A DNA stretch of 60,195 nucleotides from an uncultured Clostridia bacterium (GCA_945928645.1 CAMENR010000006.1:1-60195), one strand, 5' to 3'. Shown: positions 25,709 to 35,195, numbered from the stretch's first letter. A program made the numbers and translations. Notes: generated by a model from the sequence alone, not told the origin.

Positions 25709-27022
25709 ATGGGAATGTTTTCCAATCTATCACTTAGGTTAAATCACATTTTTTCTCACCTTACAAAACGAGGCAAACTTACGGAACTTGAAATTAAGGA
25801 AGCAATGAGAGAGATTAGAGTTGCTTTGCTTGAGGCTGATGTAAACTTTTTGGTGGCGAAAAATTTTGTAAGCAGAGTAAGTGAAAAGGCTCTTGGGCAA
25901 AGTGTTCTGACCAGTCTAACACCAGGGCAACAAGTTGTGAAGATTGTCAATGACGAGTTGGTGGAATTGATGGGCAAGTCCAATAGCAAACTGGCTGTGT
26001 CTAGCCAGTTGCCAACAATTATTATGTTGTGTGGGCTTCAGGGTAGTGGCAAGACCACAATGTGTGGCAAGTTGGCAGGATTGCTAAAAGGGCAAGGAAA
26101 GAAACCTATGCTTGTGGCTTGTGATATATACAGACCTGCTGCTATAAATCAATTGCAAGTGGTGGGCAAGGGTGTTAAAGTGGAAGTCTTTGAACATGGC
26201 ACACAAAACCCTTCCAAAACATGCAAAGAAGCCATTGCCTATGCCAACAAAAAAATGTATGACACTTTGATTGTGGATACCGCAGGCAGATTGTCTATTG
26301 ATGAAAAGTTGATGGACGAACTAAGAGAGTTGAAGAAAAATATCAACCCAACAGAAATTTTGCTAGTAGTAGACAGTATGAATGGTCAAGAAAGTGTTAA
26401 TGTGGCACAAAGTTTTGACCAAGCGTTAGATATTACCGGTGTTGTGCTTACAAAGTTGGATGGCGATACAAGGGGTGGTGTGGCGTTATCTATATCCGAG
26501 GTTGTCAAAAAGCCAATCAAATTTTGTGGTGTTGGAGAGAAGTTAGGGGACATAGAACCTTTCTATCCAGACAGAATGGCGTCACGAATTTTGGGTATGG
26601 GAGATGTGCTTACTCTTATTGAAAAGGCACAAAATGCTGTTACAGAAGAAGAAGCAAAGCAAATGGAGAAGAAGTTTAGAGAAAATTCTTTTACATTTGA
26701 AGATTATCTTGTGCAGATGGACAAGATAAAGAGTATGGGCAATATAAACGACCTTTTGGGTATGATACCGGGGCTTAGCAACAAGTTAAAAGGTGCTACT
26801 GTTGACGAAAAGGAAATGGAAAGGAACAAGGCCATTATTCAAAGTATGACAGCAAAGGAAAGACGAAACCCAGACCTCATAAAAGGTAGCCAAAAAAAGC
26901 GAATTGCCGAAGGCAGTGGGACACAGATTCAAGATGTAAACAGACTGCTTAAATCGTTTGAACAATCAAAAAATTTGATGAAACAAATGAAAAATGGTGG
27001 AATGAAAAAATTCAAATTTTAA
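25709..27022 (+). CDS. ffh: Signal recognition particle protein Ffh
   Basis: 437 aa. It binds signal sequences of nascent chains together with SRP RNA and docks on FtsY. The NG domain has G1 GLQGSGKTTM, DIYRPAAINQL, DTAGRLSID and TKLDGDTRGG; the Met-rich M domain starts near residue 300 (DYLVQMDKIKSMG, LLGMIPG, MTAKERRNP). Start ATG 25709 follows TGGAGG. No SRP RNA was recognised in the window. Confidence 0.98.
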   Translation: MGMFSNLSLRLNHIFSHLTKRGKLTELEIKEAMREIRVALLEADVNFLVAKNFVSRVSEKALGQSVLTSLTPGQQVVKIVNDELVELMGKSNSKLAVSSQLPTIIMLCGLQGSGKTTMCGKLAGLLKGQGKKPMLVACDIYRPAAINQLQVVGKGVKVEVFEHGTQNPSKTCKEAIAYANKKMYDTLIVDTAGRLSIDEKLMDELRELKKNINPTEILLVVDSMNGQESVNVAQSFDQALDITGVVLTKLDGDTRGGVALSISEVVKKPIKFCGVGEKLGDIEPFYPDRMASRILGMGDVLTLIEKAQNAVTEEEAKQMEKKFRENSFTFEDYLVQMDKIKSMGNINDLLGMIPGLSNKLKGATVDEKEMERNKAIIQSMTAKERRNPDLIKGSQKKRIAEGSGTQIQDVNRLLKSFEQSKNLMKQMKNGGMKKFKF

Positions 27023-27107
27023 TTAGTTTTTTACAATTTTTTTAGAGCATAAGCCAAAATGCTTTCAAAAAAATATTCAATATAGATAAAAAAAGGAGAA
27101 ACAAAAA

Positions 27108-27410
27108 ATGGCAGTAAAAATCAGACTTACAAGACTAGGAGATAAAAAGAGCCCATTTTATAGAGTAGTTGTTGCAGATGCAAGAACATCAAGAGATGGC
27201 AAGGCAATAGATAACCTTGGTTATTTCAACCCACTTGTCGAAGAAAATGGACTAAAACTTGACAAAGAAAAGACTTTGACTTGGCTCAAAAATGGTGCTC
27301 AACCAACAGAAACTGCAAGAACATTGCTCGTGAAGGCTGGCATTGTTGAAAATGCAAAACCATACACTCCAAAGAAGATTGTCCCAAAGAAGAAAGATGC
27401 AAAAAAATAA
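27108..27410 (+). CDS. rpsP: 30S ribosomal protein S16
   Basis: 100 aa. The N-terminus [22 protein letters not shown] is a signature of the family, followed by [10 protein letters not shown]. The C-terminus is Lys-rich. Start ATG 27108 follows AAAGGAG. It begins the conserved rpsP-khpA-rimM-trmD run. Confidence 0.98.
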   Translation: MAVKIRLTRLGDKKSPFYRVVVADARTSRDGKAIDNLGYFNPLVEENGLKLDKEKTLTWLKNGAQPTETARTLLVKAGIVENAKPYTPKKIVPKKKDAKK

Positions 27411-27437
27411 TTAACCACAATATAAGGAGAGAGAAGA

Positions 27438-27665
27438 ATGGAAGAATTACTTAAATTTATTGTGGAAAGCCTTGTTGACGACAAAGATGCGATACAAATA
27501 GAAAAGCATGAAGACGAAACAGCAGTTGTCTTTGAAGTTAAAGTTGCTCAGCAAGACACGGGCAAACTGATAGGCAAAAATGGTAAGATTGCTCAAGCAA
27601 TCAGGTCAATTTTGCATTCGGCTTCTCACAAACAGTCAAAAAAATATATCTTAAAGATAAAGTAA
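27438..27665 (+). CDS. khpA: KH-domain RNA-binding protein KhpA
   Basis: 75 aa single KH domain (GKLIGKNGKIAQAIRSIL holds the GxxG-type loop). In streptococci and other Firmicutes it partners KhpB in RNA binding and affects cell size. Its place between rpsP and rimM is conserved. Start ATG 27438 follows AAGGAG. Confidence 0.94.
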   Translation: MEELLKFIVESLVDDKDAIQIEKHEDETAVVFEVKVAQQDTGKLIGKNGKIAQAIRSILHSASHKQSKKYILKIK

Positions 27666-27669
27666 AATT

Positions 27670-28158
27670 ATGATAGAGATAGCAAAAATTTTGAAACCAC
27701 AGGGCTTGCGTGGGGAAATGAAGATTTCGATGTATGTGCATGACTTGGGGTTCTGGAGCAATTTGAAAACTGTGTATATTGATGGTTATGAACACGATGT
27801 TGTAAAGTTTAGGTATTACAAAGGGTTTGGTTACATTGTTTTGGAAGATGTAACAACTTGCGAGCAAGCAGAGATGTTTAGAAACATAACTCTTACTGTT
27901 CCAAAGGAGCAAATCCCATTATCTGACGGGGAATATCTTATATCTGACCTAGAAAATTGCACAGTGGTTGACGAACAAGAAAATATAATTGGATATGTAG
28001 AAAGTGTAGAGCAATATGGCTCTGCCTATATCATAAATATCCTAAAAAATGGTGGGCTTAGGAGCTTTCCATTCCTTAATGAAGTAATAAAGAATGTAAA
28101 CATTCAGTCCAAAAAAATTGTCGTTTTCAAAAATAAACTTGACGAGGTGCTGGTGTGA
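27670..28158 (+). CDS. rimM: Ribosome maturation factor RimM
   Basis: 162 aa 16S processing factor acting on the 30S head near S19. The N-terminal RimM domain opens EIAKILKPQGLRGEM; the C-terminal PRC-barrel part has DLENCTVVDEQ and GSAYIINI. Start ATG 27670 lies 4 nt after the khpA stop with no strong ribosome binding site, so translation is probably coupled. Confidence 0.95.
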   Translation: MIEIAKILKPQGLRGEMKISMYVHDLGFWSNLKTVYIDGYEHDVVKFRYYKGFGYIVLEDVTTCEQAEMFRNITLTVPKEQIPLSDGEYLISDLENCTVVDEQENIIGYVESVEQYGSAYIINILKNGGLRSFPFLNEVIKNVNIQSKKIVVFKNKLDEVLV

Positions 28159-28859
28159 AAATCACTATCCTAACACTATTCCCAGAGATGTTTGAGGCAC
28201 TTAATCACAGCATATTATCTCGTGCACAAAAAAATAAACTGCTGGAAATTGAGGTTGTAAACATAAGAGATTTTTCGCTGGATAACAACAAAAGGTGCGA
28301 TGACTATTCCTATGGTGGTGGGGCAGGAATGATTATGACCCCTCAACCACTTTTTGATGCAATAAAAAGCGTTAAGACAAGCAATGCTCATACAGTTTAT
28401 ATGTCGCCAAAAGGCAAGGTCCTTTCGCAACAAAAGGTGGAAGATTTGGCAAAATTAAATGAGATGATAATTGTTTGTGGGCATTATGAAGGCATTGACC
28501 AAAGGATAATTGACCTCTGCATTGACGAGGAAATTTCAATAGGAGATTATGTTCTTACTGGTGGAGAGTTGCCAGCAATGGTCTTGGTTGATAGTGTAGC
28601 AAGATACATTCCTAATGTGCTAGGCAACGAAGAAACGACCAATGACGAGTCCTTTTCGGCAGGACTTTTGGAATATCCACAATGGACAAGACCAGCAGAA
28701 TTTGAAGGGTTGAGAGTGCCTCAAGTTTTGCTAGATGGCAACCATAAGGAAGTGGATAGGTGGCGACTAGAAAAATCTGTTGAAATAACCAAGAAAAATC
28801 GACCAGATTTGTATAAAAAATATATTCGCAAACAGCAAAAATTGGAAAAGAAAAAATAA
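28155..28859 (+). CDS. trmD: tRNA (guanine-37-N1)-methyltransferase TrmD
   Basis: 234 aa SPOUT-class knotted methyltransferase that makes m1G37 and prevents frameshifting. Motifs are LTLFPEMF, SYGGGAGMIM, CGHYEGIDQR and IGDYVLTGGE. The start is GTG 28155, overlapping the rimM stop by 4 nt (GTGA), with GAGGTG upstream. rplS, which often follows trmD, is displaced about 2 kb downstream. Confidence 0.97.
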   Translation: MKITILTLFPEMFEALNHSILSRAQKNKLLEIEVVNIRDFSLDNNKRCDDYSYGGGAGMIMTPQPLFDAIKSVKTSNAHTVYMSPKGKVLSQQKVEDLAKLNEMIIVCGHYEGIDQRIIDLCIDEEISIGDYVLTGGELPAMVLVDSVARYIPNVLGNEETTNDESFSAGLLEYPQWTRPAEFEGLRVPQVLLDGNHKEVDRWRLEKSVEITKKNRPDLYKKYIRKQQKLEKKK

Positions 28860-28914
28860 GTAATATAGATTTGGAATTTATCTACATTACAAATGAAATC
28901 ATAAGGAGGTAAAT

Positions 28915-29751
28915 ATGGCAATACAATGGTTTCCAGGGCATATGACCAAAGCCTTAAGGCAAATGGAAAAAGAATTGAAAAATGTTGATATTATTTTTTA
29001 CCTCCTTGATGCAAGAGCCCCCTTTTCCTGTCTTAATCCAAAACTTTCACAAATGGCAAAGGATAAGCAGATTATCTATGTTTTGACCAAATGCGATATG
29101 GTGGAAGAAGGGGATATTGATAGATTTAAGGAAAAATTGAAGGGGGAAAATTGTTCCGTTGTTGCTGTGAATGGGATTCAATCTAACTCGTCAAAATCAC
29201 TATTGTTTTTGACCAAAAATCTTGTAGCAGAAAAACTAAAGAGAAAGGCAAAGCTGGGGATTGATTATCTTCCAAAGGCAATGGTTGTAGGTGTTCCAAA
29301 TGTAGGCAAAAGCACCCTTATCAACAACTTGTGTGGAAAGGCAAAAACAGAAACGGGGAACAAGCCAGGTGTTACGAGGGGAAAGCAATGGGTGCAAACT
29401 GCAAGTGGACTTATGTTGCTGGATACACCGGGAACACTTTGGCCATCATTTGAAGAGGATAGGGTAGCACGAAATCTTGCTTATATTGGGAGCATAAAAG
29501 ACGAGGTGCTAGACATTGAGGACTTGGCATATTTCTTTGTGCTAGATACATTGCCAAAATACAAGCACTTGATAGAAAAGAGATACAATATTACAATAGA
29601 CAAAGATGATGAATATCTTGATATTCTTGATAAAATCTGTTCTAGTAGGAATTGTGTTTTGAAAAGGGGCGAACCTGATTATGAAAGATGTGCCAACATA
29701 ATATTGGACGATTTTAGAAAGGGGAGAATGGGCAAGATTGCTTTGGAATAA
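28915..29751 (+). CDS. rbgA: Ribosome biogenesis GTPase RbgA (YlqF)
   Basis: 278 aa circularly permuted GTPase needed for a late step of 50S assembly in Bacillus subtilis. The permuted motif order is visible: TKCDMVEEGD (G4) comes before GVPNVGKSTLIN (G1) and LLDTPGTLWP (G3); DARAPFSCLNP precedes them. Start ATG 28915 follows a perfect AAGGAGG. Confidence 0.95.
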   Translation: MAIQWFPGHMTKALRQMEKELKNVDIIFYLLDARAPFSCLNPKLSQMAKDKQIIYVLTKCDMVEEGDIDRFKEKLKGENCSVVAVNGIQSNSSKSLLFLTKNLVAEKLKRKAKLGIDYLPKAMVVGVPNVGKSTLINNLCGKAKTETGNKPGVTRGKQWVQTASGLMLLDTPGTLWPSFEEDRVARNLAYIGSIKDEVLDIEDLAYFFVLDTLPKYKHLIEKRYNITIDKDDEYLDILDKICSSRNCVLKRGEPDYERCANIILDDFRKGRMGKIALE

Positions 29752-29771
29752 GGTTATCTTGGTAAGAATTT

Positions 29772-30374
29772 ATGGAAAAGACTGATTTGTTTGAATATGA
29801 AAACAAATACAATTCTCTTGGTGAAATAGCGGGGATAGATGAAGCAGGTCGAGGCCCATTGGCTGGACCAGTGGTGTGTGCTTGTGTTGTTATGCCACTT
29901 GAGGAAGATAAGATTATCCCGGGTATCAACGACAGCAAAAAACTATCCGCAAAGAAAAGAGAAAAACTATTTGACCAGATTGTTGCCACTGCAAAAACCT
30001 TTTGCATTGTGCAAGTGGACGAAAAGACTATTGATGATATAAACATTTTGCAAGCAACCAAACTTGGCATGAAAAATGCCCTAAATGGACTTAAATTTAG
30101 GCCTAATATGGTACTTATTGATGCAGTAAAAATTGATACGGATATCCCTCAAGAAAACATAGTTAAAGGCGACGCAAAGAGTTATAACATAGCATCAGCA
30201 TCAATCTTGGCAAAGGTTTTTAGGGATAGGCTTATGATGGAATATTCCAAAAAATATCCAGACTATCATTTTGACAAGCACAAAGGTTATGGAACAAAAG
30301 AACATATTGAACTGCTGAAAAAATATGGCAAGTGCGATATTCACAGAGATACATTTATCAAACACTTTGTTTGA
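29772..30374 (+). CDS. rnhB: Ribonuclease HII
   Basis: 200 aa nuclease that removes ribonucleotides from DNA. The catalytic motif GIDEAGRGPLAGPVV is near the N-terminus, with the other acidic residue in VLIDAVK. HKGYGTKEH is conserved near the C-terminus. Start ATG 29772 is only 20 nt after rbgA. Confidence 0.96.
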   Translation: MEKTDLFEYENKYNSLGEIAGIDEAGRGPLAGPVVCACVVMPLEEDKIIPGINDSKKLSAKKREKLFDQIVATAKTFCIVQVDEKTIDDINILQATKLGMKNALNGLKFRPNMVLIDAVKIDTDIPQENIVKGDAKSYNIASASILAKVFRDRLMMEYSKKYPDYHFDKHKGYGTKEHIELLKKYGKCDIHRDTFIKHFV

Positions 30375-30382
30375 GGTGAGTT

Positions 30383-30742
30383 ATGAAGTCTTTGAACAAA
30401 CAAACGGGTGGCATTGGCGAAGCAATAGCGGTAAAATTCCTAGTTGAAAAAGGTTACAAAATCCTGCAAACCAATTTTTCTTGCAAAACAGGAGAAATTG
30501 ATATCATTGCAATGGACAAAGATGTGTTGGTTTTTGTGGAAGTGAAGATGAGGTCTAATTTATACTTCGGACTGCCTCAGGAGGCTATTACACATCGCAA
30601 GTTACTGCATATGCAACGGACTGCAATCGCTTATCTAAAACTTAACGATTTGATAGACAAAGTGGATGTCAGATTTGATTGTGTGGCAATTGTTGGCTCA
30701 AAACAAGACCATACAATAGAACACATAGAGGGAATTTGCTAA
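30383..30742 (+). CDS. yraN: YraN-family (UPF0102) nuclease-like protein
   Basis: 119 aa with a restriction-endonuclease-like core: TGEIDIIAMDKDVLVFVEVKMR carries the D...ExK pattern. The cellular role is not established. Start ATG 30383 follows GAGGTGA. It closes the rbgA-rnhB-yraN run, a common arrangement. Confidence 0.9.
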   Translation: MKSLNKQTGGIGEAIAVKFLVEKGYKILQTNFSCKTGEIDIIAMDKDVLVFVEVKMRSNLYFGLPQEAITHRKLLHMQRTAIAYLKLNDLIDKVDVRFDCVAIVGSKQDHTIEHIEGIC

Positions 30743-30805
30743 AAAAGAGAGAAAACAAGACATTTTTAGCAAGAAAAATGTTTTTGTTAAAAACTAAAAA
30801 AACGC

Positions 30806-30834
30806 TTGCAATTTTCATTGCAGTGTGTTATCAT
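30806..30834 (+). promoter_or_regulatory. Promoter of rplS
   Basis: TTGCAA (30806-30811), 17-bp spacer, TATCAT (30829-30834), giving a leader of about 22 nt. It rules out the track's start at 30806. Confidence 0.65.
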
Positions 30835-30862
30835 ATCTTGCAATTTAAGTGGAGGTAACAAA

Positions 30863-31204
30863 ATGAACCTTATTGACGTTATTGAAAAAGAAAATATCAA
30901 AGATAATATCCCAGAGTTTAACATTGGAGACACTGTTAAGGTTTATTACAAGATTAAAGAAGGCAACAAGGAAAGAATTCAGGGATACGAAGGTGTTGTT
31001 ATCGCTAGAAGAAATGGAAGCATAAGAGAATCCTTTACTGTTAGACATATGTCATTTGGTGTTGGTGTAGAGAGGACATTCCCACTTCACAGCCCAAAGA
31101 TTGACAAAGTGGAAGTGTTGAAGAAAGGTAAGATTAGACGTGCAAAACTCTTTTATCTCCGTGACCTCACTGGCAAAGCAACTAAGATAAAAGAATCAAG
31201 ATAA
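30863..31204 (+). CDS. rplS: 50S ribosomal protein L19
   Basis: 113 aa protein at the 30S-50S interface. Signatures are [24 protein letters not shown] and [16 protein letters not shown] 30863 is chosen because GTGGAGG precedes it and the promoter makes the track's upstream start impossible. It has its own promoter and terminator, separate from trmD. Confidence 0.98.
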   Translation: MNLIDVIEKENIKDNIPEFNIGDTVKVYYKIKEGNKERIQGYEGVVIARRNGSIRESFTVRHMSFGVGVERTFPLHSPKIDKVEVLKKGKIRRAKLFYLRDLTGKATKIKESR

Positions 31205-31212
31205 TTGATTTT

Positions 31213-31241
31213 AAGGAACAGAAACTTTTGTTCCTTTTTTT
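31213..31241 (+). terminator. Intrinsic terminator after rplS
   Basis: AAGGAACA (31213-31220) pairs with TGTTCCTT (31229-31236), followed by T's to 31241. Confidence 0.85.
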
Positions 31242-31320
31242 GTATTTTGTGCAAAATGACTATTGACAAAATGTTCAAAAAATGGCAAAATTATTTGAAA
31301 ATAAAAGAAGGGATTTTATT

Positions 31321-32490
31321 ATGCAAAGAATTTATCTTGACAATGCATCTACAACCCGTGTTTCTAACGAAGTTTTAAGTGAAATGTTGCCAGCATTTGG
31401 CGATACATTTGGCAATGCAAACAGTTTGCACAGTTTCGGCAGAGATGCACAGAATATTGTGGATAAGGCAAGGGACAGAGTTGCCAATGCAATCAATGCA
31501 GAAAGGGGAGAAATTTATTTTACATCTGGTGGCACAGAAGCAAACAACTGGGCTCTTTTTGGCTTGGCACTGGCAAATAAATCCAAAGGAAATCATATCA
31601 TCACATCTTCTATCGAACATCACAGCATTTTGGATACTTGCAAAAAACTAGAAGAAATTGGCTTTGAAGTTACCTATTTACCAGTGGATAGCCAGGGGCT
31701 AGTAAACATAGCAGACTTGCTCCATTATATCAATCAAAAAACAATACTTGTAAGCGTAATGGCTTCAAACAATGAGGTTGGGACTATACAAAATCTCAAA
31801 ACAATAGCAACCATTGCTCATGAAAAGAATGTGCTTTTTCATACAGACGCAGTGCAAGCAATTGGCAATTTTAAGATTGATGTAAAAGATATTGGTATAG
31901 ATGCTATGACTATTAGCGCTCACAAACTTCATGGACCAAAGGGTGTTGGGGCATTGTTTTTGCGCAAAGGGGTCAAGATTGACAATATAATATATGGTGG
32001 CGAGCAAGAAAGAGGTAAACGTGGAGGAACACTCAATGTGCCAGCCATAGCAGGTTTTGGCAAGGCAATGGAAGTTACTGCAAACAACTATATCATCGAC
32101 TGCAAAAAACTTAAAAGTTTGAGAGATTATTTTGTAACACGTGTTATGGAGACTATCCCAAATGTGTTGCAGAATGGTCATATTCACCAAAGAGTTGCTG
32201 GGCTTGTGAGTTTGTCCTTTTTGGGGGTTAATGGAGAGGCATTAACCAACCTTCTAGACCTAAAAGGTATCGCAGTGTCCACAGGCTCTGCTTGTTCTAG
32301 TGGGAGCAGAGAGCCAAGCCATGTGCTTATGGCAATGGGTATTAGCCCAGAACAATCGCAAAGCACAGTGAGGTTTTCGTTTGCCACAGACAACACAAGA
32401 GAACAGATAGATTATGTGGTAGATGTTCTCAAAACCAGCGTTGCATTCCTTCGCAGTATGTCACCAGTAAAGGTCCAGAAAAAGAAATAA
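31321..32490 (+). CDS. iscS: Cysteine desulfurase (NifS/IscS family)
   Basis: 389 aa PLP enzyme that supplies sulfur from cysteine for Fe-S clusters and tRNA thiolation. YLDNASTT is at the N-terminus, the PLP lysine is in SAHKLHGPKG (Lys202), and the persulfide cysteine is in STGSACSSG (Cys325). ATG 31321 is preferred to the track's 31282 because AGAAGGGA precedes it and alignment begins there. It lies 13 nt from the scaffold gene iscU. Confidence 0.96.
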   Translation: MQRIYLDNASTTRVSNEVLSEMLPAFGDTFGNANSLHSFGRDAQNIVDKARDRVANAINAERGEIYFTSGGTEANNWALFGLALANKSKGNHIITSSIEHHSILDTCKKLEEIGFEVTYLPVDSQGLVNIADLLHYINQKTILVSVMASNNEVGTIQNLKTIATIAHEKNVLFHTDAVQAIGNFKIDVKDIGIDAMTISAHKLHGPKGVGALFLRKGVKIDNIIYGGEQERGKRGGTLNVPAIAGFGKAMEVTANNYIIDCKKLKSLRDYFVTRVMETIPNVLQNGHIHQRVAGLVSLSFLGVNGEALTNLLDLKGIAVSTGSACSSGSREPSHVLMAMGISPEQSQSTVRFSFATDNTREQIDYVVDVLKTSVAFLRSMSPVKVQKKK

Positions 32491-32503
32491 GGGGGAGGGG
32501 AAG

Positions 32504-32935
32504 ATGTATAGTGAAAAGATTCTAAAAATATTTGAAAACCCAACTCATAGTGGTATGCTGAAAGGTGCAAATGGCATAGGTATATGCAAATCTGAAGATG
32601 GCTCCGAAATATTCAAAATATATATTAAGGTGGACAATGATATTGTTGTTGATGCAAAATTTAAGACCTTTGGTTGTGTAGGGGCAATAGTTTCTAGTGA
32701 AGTGGCTTGCATATTGATTAGGGGGCAAAACTTGGATTATGTTTCCAACCTGCCACAAGAGGAGATTTTGAACTATTTGGGACAAATGCCACAAGGCAAG
32801 GAAGAATGTGCTACAATGGCAATAAAAACCATAAAAGAAGCAGTGAAGAATTACAGAAAAAAGCAATTGCAACTTGCAATTAAGATGCAAAGAGATTTGG
32901 AAAAGGCTAGCGTTGTTGATGAGCCAAATGTGTAG
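32504..32935 (+). CDS. iscU: Fe-S cluster scaffold protein (NifU-N/IscU family)
   Basis: 143 aa. The three conserved cysteines expected of the scaffold are Cys28 (GICKSED), Cys58 (KTFGCVGAI) and Cys102 (KEECATMA). A charged C-terminal tail follows. Start ATG 32504 follows GGGAGGGG. Paired with iscS, it probably supplies clusters to enzymes such as the PFOR at the end of the window. Confidence 0.93.
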   Translation: MYSEKILKIFENPTHSGMLKGANGIGICKSEDGSEIFKIYIKVDNDIVVDAKFKTFGCVGAIVSSEVACILIRGQNLDYVSNLPQEEILNYLGQMPQGKEECATMAIKTIKEAVKNYRKKQLQLAIKMQRDLEKASVVDEPNV

Positions 32936-32984
32936 GAAACAGATAAGTTGTCTTTGATAAAATTTGATTAGAAATATACAAAAA

Positions 32985-33016
32985 GTTGTGCAAAAACTAT
33001 TGCATAACTTTTTTTT
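32985..33016 (+). terminator. Intrinsic terminator after iscS-iscU
   Basis: GTTGTGCAA (32985-32993) pairs with TTGCATAAC (33000-33008) plus eight T. Its 3' arm contains the -35 element of the rpsB promoter. Confidence 0.8.
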
Positions 33017-33028
33017 GTATGATATAAT
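33000..33028 (+). promoter_or_regulatory. Promoter of rpsB-tsf
   Basis: TTGCAT (33000-33005), 17-bp spacer, extended -10 TGATATAAT with TATAAT at 33023-33028. Predicted start is near 33035. Confidence 0.7.
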
Positions 33029-33034
33029 TTGTGC

Positions 33035-33149
33035 GTTAAATTTCACACCCGAATTGAATTTTCTTGTCCCACAAAGGTGGGTAATGCAAAAGAGTTAACC
33101 CGACTTTTGCACATTCGGGGAGGATTAACAAGAAAAAGGAGAAAATATT
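33035..33149 (+). promoter_or_regulatory. Structured rpsB leader (probable ribosomal-protein autoregulation element)
   Basis: The closing stem CCCGAAT (33048-33054) with ATTCGGG (33113-33119) encloses two hairpins: CCCAC (33068-33072) with GTGGG (33077-33081), and TGCAAAAG (33085-33092) with CTTTTGCA (33104-33111). It ends about 30 nt before the rpsB start. All stems are perfect. Leader RNAs that bind S2 are known in other bacteria; that this is one is inference. Confidence 0.6.
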
Positions 33150-33938
33150 ATGCCAGTTATTTCAATGAAACAACTACTAGAAGCAGGCGTTCACTTTGGA
33201 CATCAGTCTAACAAGTGGAACCCAAAAATGAAGAAATATATCTTCACTACAAGAAATGATATTCATATCATCAACCTTGAAGATACTTCTGTGTGCTGTG
33301 ACAATGCATATTTCTTTATAAGAGATATGGTCGCAAGTGGAAAGAATATTCTTTTTGTAGGCACAAAGAAGCAAGCTCAAGAAGCTATCGAGCAAGAAGC
33401 ATCTCGTTGCGGAATGTTTTACATCGTTAACCGTTGGCTCGGTGGAACACTTACCAACTTCAAAACAATCAGAACAAGAGTCGCAAGACTAAACAAACTT
33501 GCTCAAATGGAAGAAATGGGAGAGTTTGACCTTCTACCAAAGAAAGAAGTCGCACAACTCAAAGCAGAAAAGGACAAACTAGAAAAGAACCTTGGCGGTA
33601 TCAAGGATATGGCAGAATTGCCAGGGGCAATATTTGTGGTAGATCCAAAGAAAGAACATATTGCCGTAAAAGAAGCCAAACTTCTTAATATCCCAATCAT
33701 AGGTATTGTGGATACCAACTGCAATCCAGAAGATGTGGATTATCCTATCCCAGCCAATGATGATGCTATCAGATCCGTTAAACTTATTGTAAGTGCAATG
33801 GCTGATGCAGTTATCGAAGCAAAGGAAGGAGTTTCTCCAAGACTTGAAGCAGAAAAAGCAGCTCAAATGGAAGAAGCTGGAGAACAAGTTAATATGGCAG
33901 AAGCAATGGCAGTGCAAGACACTGAAAAATCAGAGTAA
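33150..33938 (+). CDS. rpsB: 30S ribosomal protein S2
   Basis: 262 aa. Signatures are [34 protein letters not shown] and [30 protein letters not shown] is near the C-terminus. The last ~30 residues are acidic and Ala/Met-rich. Start ATG 33150 follows AAAGGAG. tsf is 61 nt downstream in the usual pairing. Confidence 0.98.
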   Translation: MPVISMKQLLEAGVHFGHQSNKWNPKMKKYIFTTRNDIHIINLEDTSVCCDNAYFFIRDMVASGKNILFVGTKKQAQEAIEQEASRCGMFYIVNRWLGGTLTNFKTIRTRVARLNKLAQMEEMGEFDLLPKKEVAQLKAEKDKLEKNLGGIKDMAELPGAIFVVDPKKEHIAVKEAKLLNIPIIGIVDTNCNPEDVDYPIPANDDAIRSVKLIVSAMADAVIEAKEGVSPRLEAEKAAQMEEAGEQVNMAEAMAVQDTEKSE

Positions 33939-33999
33939 TAGTTCAATGGTTTTTATAAACTGATTGACCATAAACCTAAACAAAAAGGGAGAAAGTAAA

Positions 34000-34647
34000 A
34001 TGATCAATGCAAACGATATAAAAGAACTTAGAGCAAAAACAGGTGCTGGTGTGCAAGATTGCAAAAAGGCACTGGACCAAAGCAATGGAGATATGGAAAA
34101 AGCTGTGGCTTACCTTAGAGAAAAGGGCATTGCTTCTGTTGCCAAAAAGGCATCAAGAATTGCAGGCGAAGGGCTTGTAACAAGTTATATCCATATGGGT
34201 GGCAAGATTGGTGTTTTGCTCGAAGTAAACTGTGAAACAGACTTTGTTGCAAAGAGCGAAGCATTCCAACTTCTTTGCAAGGATATTGCAATGCAAATTG
34301 CAGCAGCAAAACCAGAGTATGTAAGGATTGAAGAAGTCCCTGCAGAAAATGTAGAAAAAGAAAAGGAAATCCTTGTTGCCCAAGCACAAAATGAAGGCAA
34401 ACCAAAAGAAATCGCAGAAAAAATGGTTCAAGGACGTATTAAAAAATATTACAAAGATGTATGCTTGATGGAACAAGAATTTGTTAAGGACCCATCAAAA
34501 ACAATCAGCGACCTCATAACAGAAGCAACTCTTAAGATTGGCGAAAAGATTACAATAAGAAGATTTGTTCGTTATGAAATGGGTGAAGGTCTTGAAAAAA
34601 GACAAGATAACTTTGCAGAAGAAGTTATGAGCCAAATGGGCAAGTAA
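34000..34647 (+). CDS. tsf: Elongation factor Ts
   Basis: 215 aa nucleotide exchange factor for EF-Tu. The N-terminal UBA-like domain has [38 protein letters not shown] follows. It is shorter than the E. coli protein (283 aa), as in many Clostridia. ATG 34000 is preferred to the track's 33964 because AAGGGAGAAAG precedes it and homology starts there. Confidence 0.97.
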   Translation: MINANDIKELRAKTGAGVQDCKKALDQSNGDMEKAVAYLREKGIASVAKKASRIAGEGLVTSYIHMGGKIGVLLEVNCETDFVAKSEAFQLLCKDIAMQIAAAKPEYVRIEEVPAENVEKEKEILVAQAQNEGKPKEIAEKMVQGRIKKYYKDVCLMEQEFVKDPSKTISDLITEATLKIGEKITIRRFVRYEMGEGLEKRQDNFAEEVMSQMGK

Positions 34648-34663
34648 TAAAAAATAATACAAA

Positions 34664-34696
34664 GAAAGCCAGCGTGGGTTGCTGACTTTCTTTTTT
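34664..34696 (+). terminator. Intrinsic terminator after tsf
   Basis: GAAAGCCAGC (34664-34673) pairs with GCTGACTTTC (34681-34690), one C-A mismatch, then six T. Confidence 0.85.
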
Positions 34697-34767
34697 GGAT
34701 AAAAAATGCTTTTATTTTTTGTCAAAATGTGGTAAACTAATTTTGTCTTAAATTATTGGGGGAAATT

Positions 34768-35181
34768 TTGAAACGGAAGATGGCACTTGACTATGGCGAG
34801 GCACGCATTGGCATTGCTTTTAGCGATTTGCTGTGTATGATAGCCAATGGTTACGAAACATATTGCAGAAAGGATATTGACAAGGATTTGGATTATCTTT
34901 CAACCCTTGCGTCAAAGCAAGAAGTGGATGAGATTGTTATGGGTTTGCCACTTAATATGGACGGAACGGAGGGAGATAGAGCAGTTGCAACCAAACTTTT
35001 TGGCGAAAAACTTAGCAAATACTCCAATTTGCCAGTAACCTATGTTGACGAAAGATTGTCTAGCGTGGAGGCAGAGGATATCCTAAAACAAGCCCATATA
35101 AAATGGCAAGACAGAAAGAAGTATATAGACAAAATTTCAGCCACAATAATTTTGCAAACTTATTTGGATTCTAGGTCTTAA
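34768..35181 (+). CDS. ruvX: Putative pre-16S rRNA nuclease RuvX (YqgF)
   Basis: 137 aa RNase H-fold protein; E. coli YqgF trims the 16S rRNA 5' end. MALDYGEARIGIAFSD carries the first catalytic Asp, DEIVMGLPLNMDG and VDERLSSVEAE are the other motifs. The track starts at TTG 34756; I take TTG 34768 because GGGGG lies 5 nt upstream (34758-34762). ATG 34780 is a less likely alternative with no ribosome binding site. Next comes the DUF1292 gene, a frequent partner. Confidence 0.9.
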   Translation: MKRKMALDYGEARIGIAFSDLLCMIANGYETYCRKDIDKDLDYLSTLASKQEVDEIVMGLPLNMDGTEGDRAVATKLFGEKLSKYSNLPVTYVDERLSSVEAEDILKQAHIKWQDRKKYIDKISATIILQTYLDSRS

Positions 35182-35195
35182 AAAGGAGATTAAAA

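Noticed and set aside
33029-33211. 60-aa ORF before rpsB
   Set aside because: Lies in the structured leader and runs into rpsB in another frame; no ribosome binding site.
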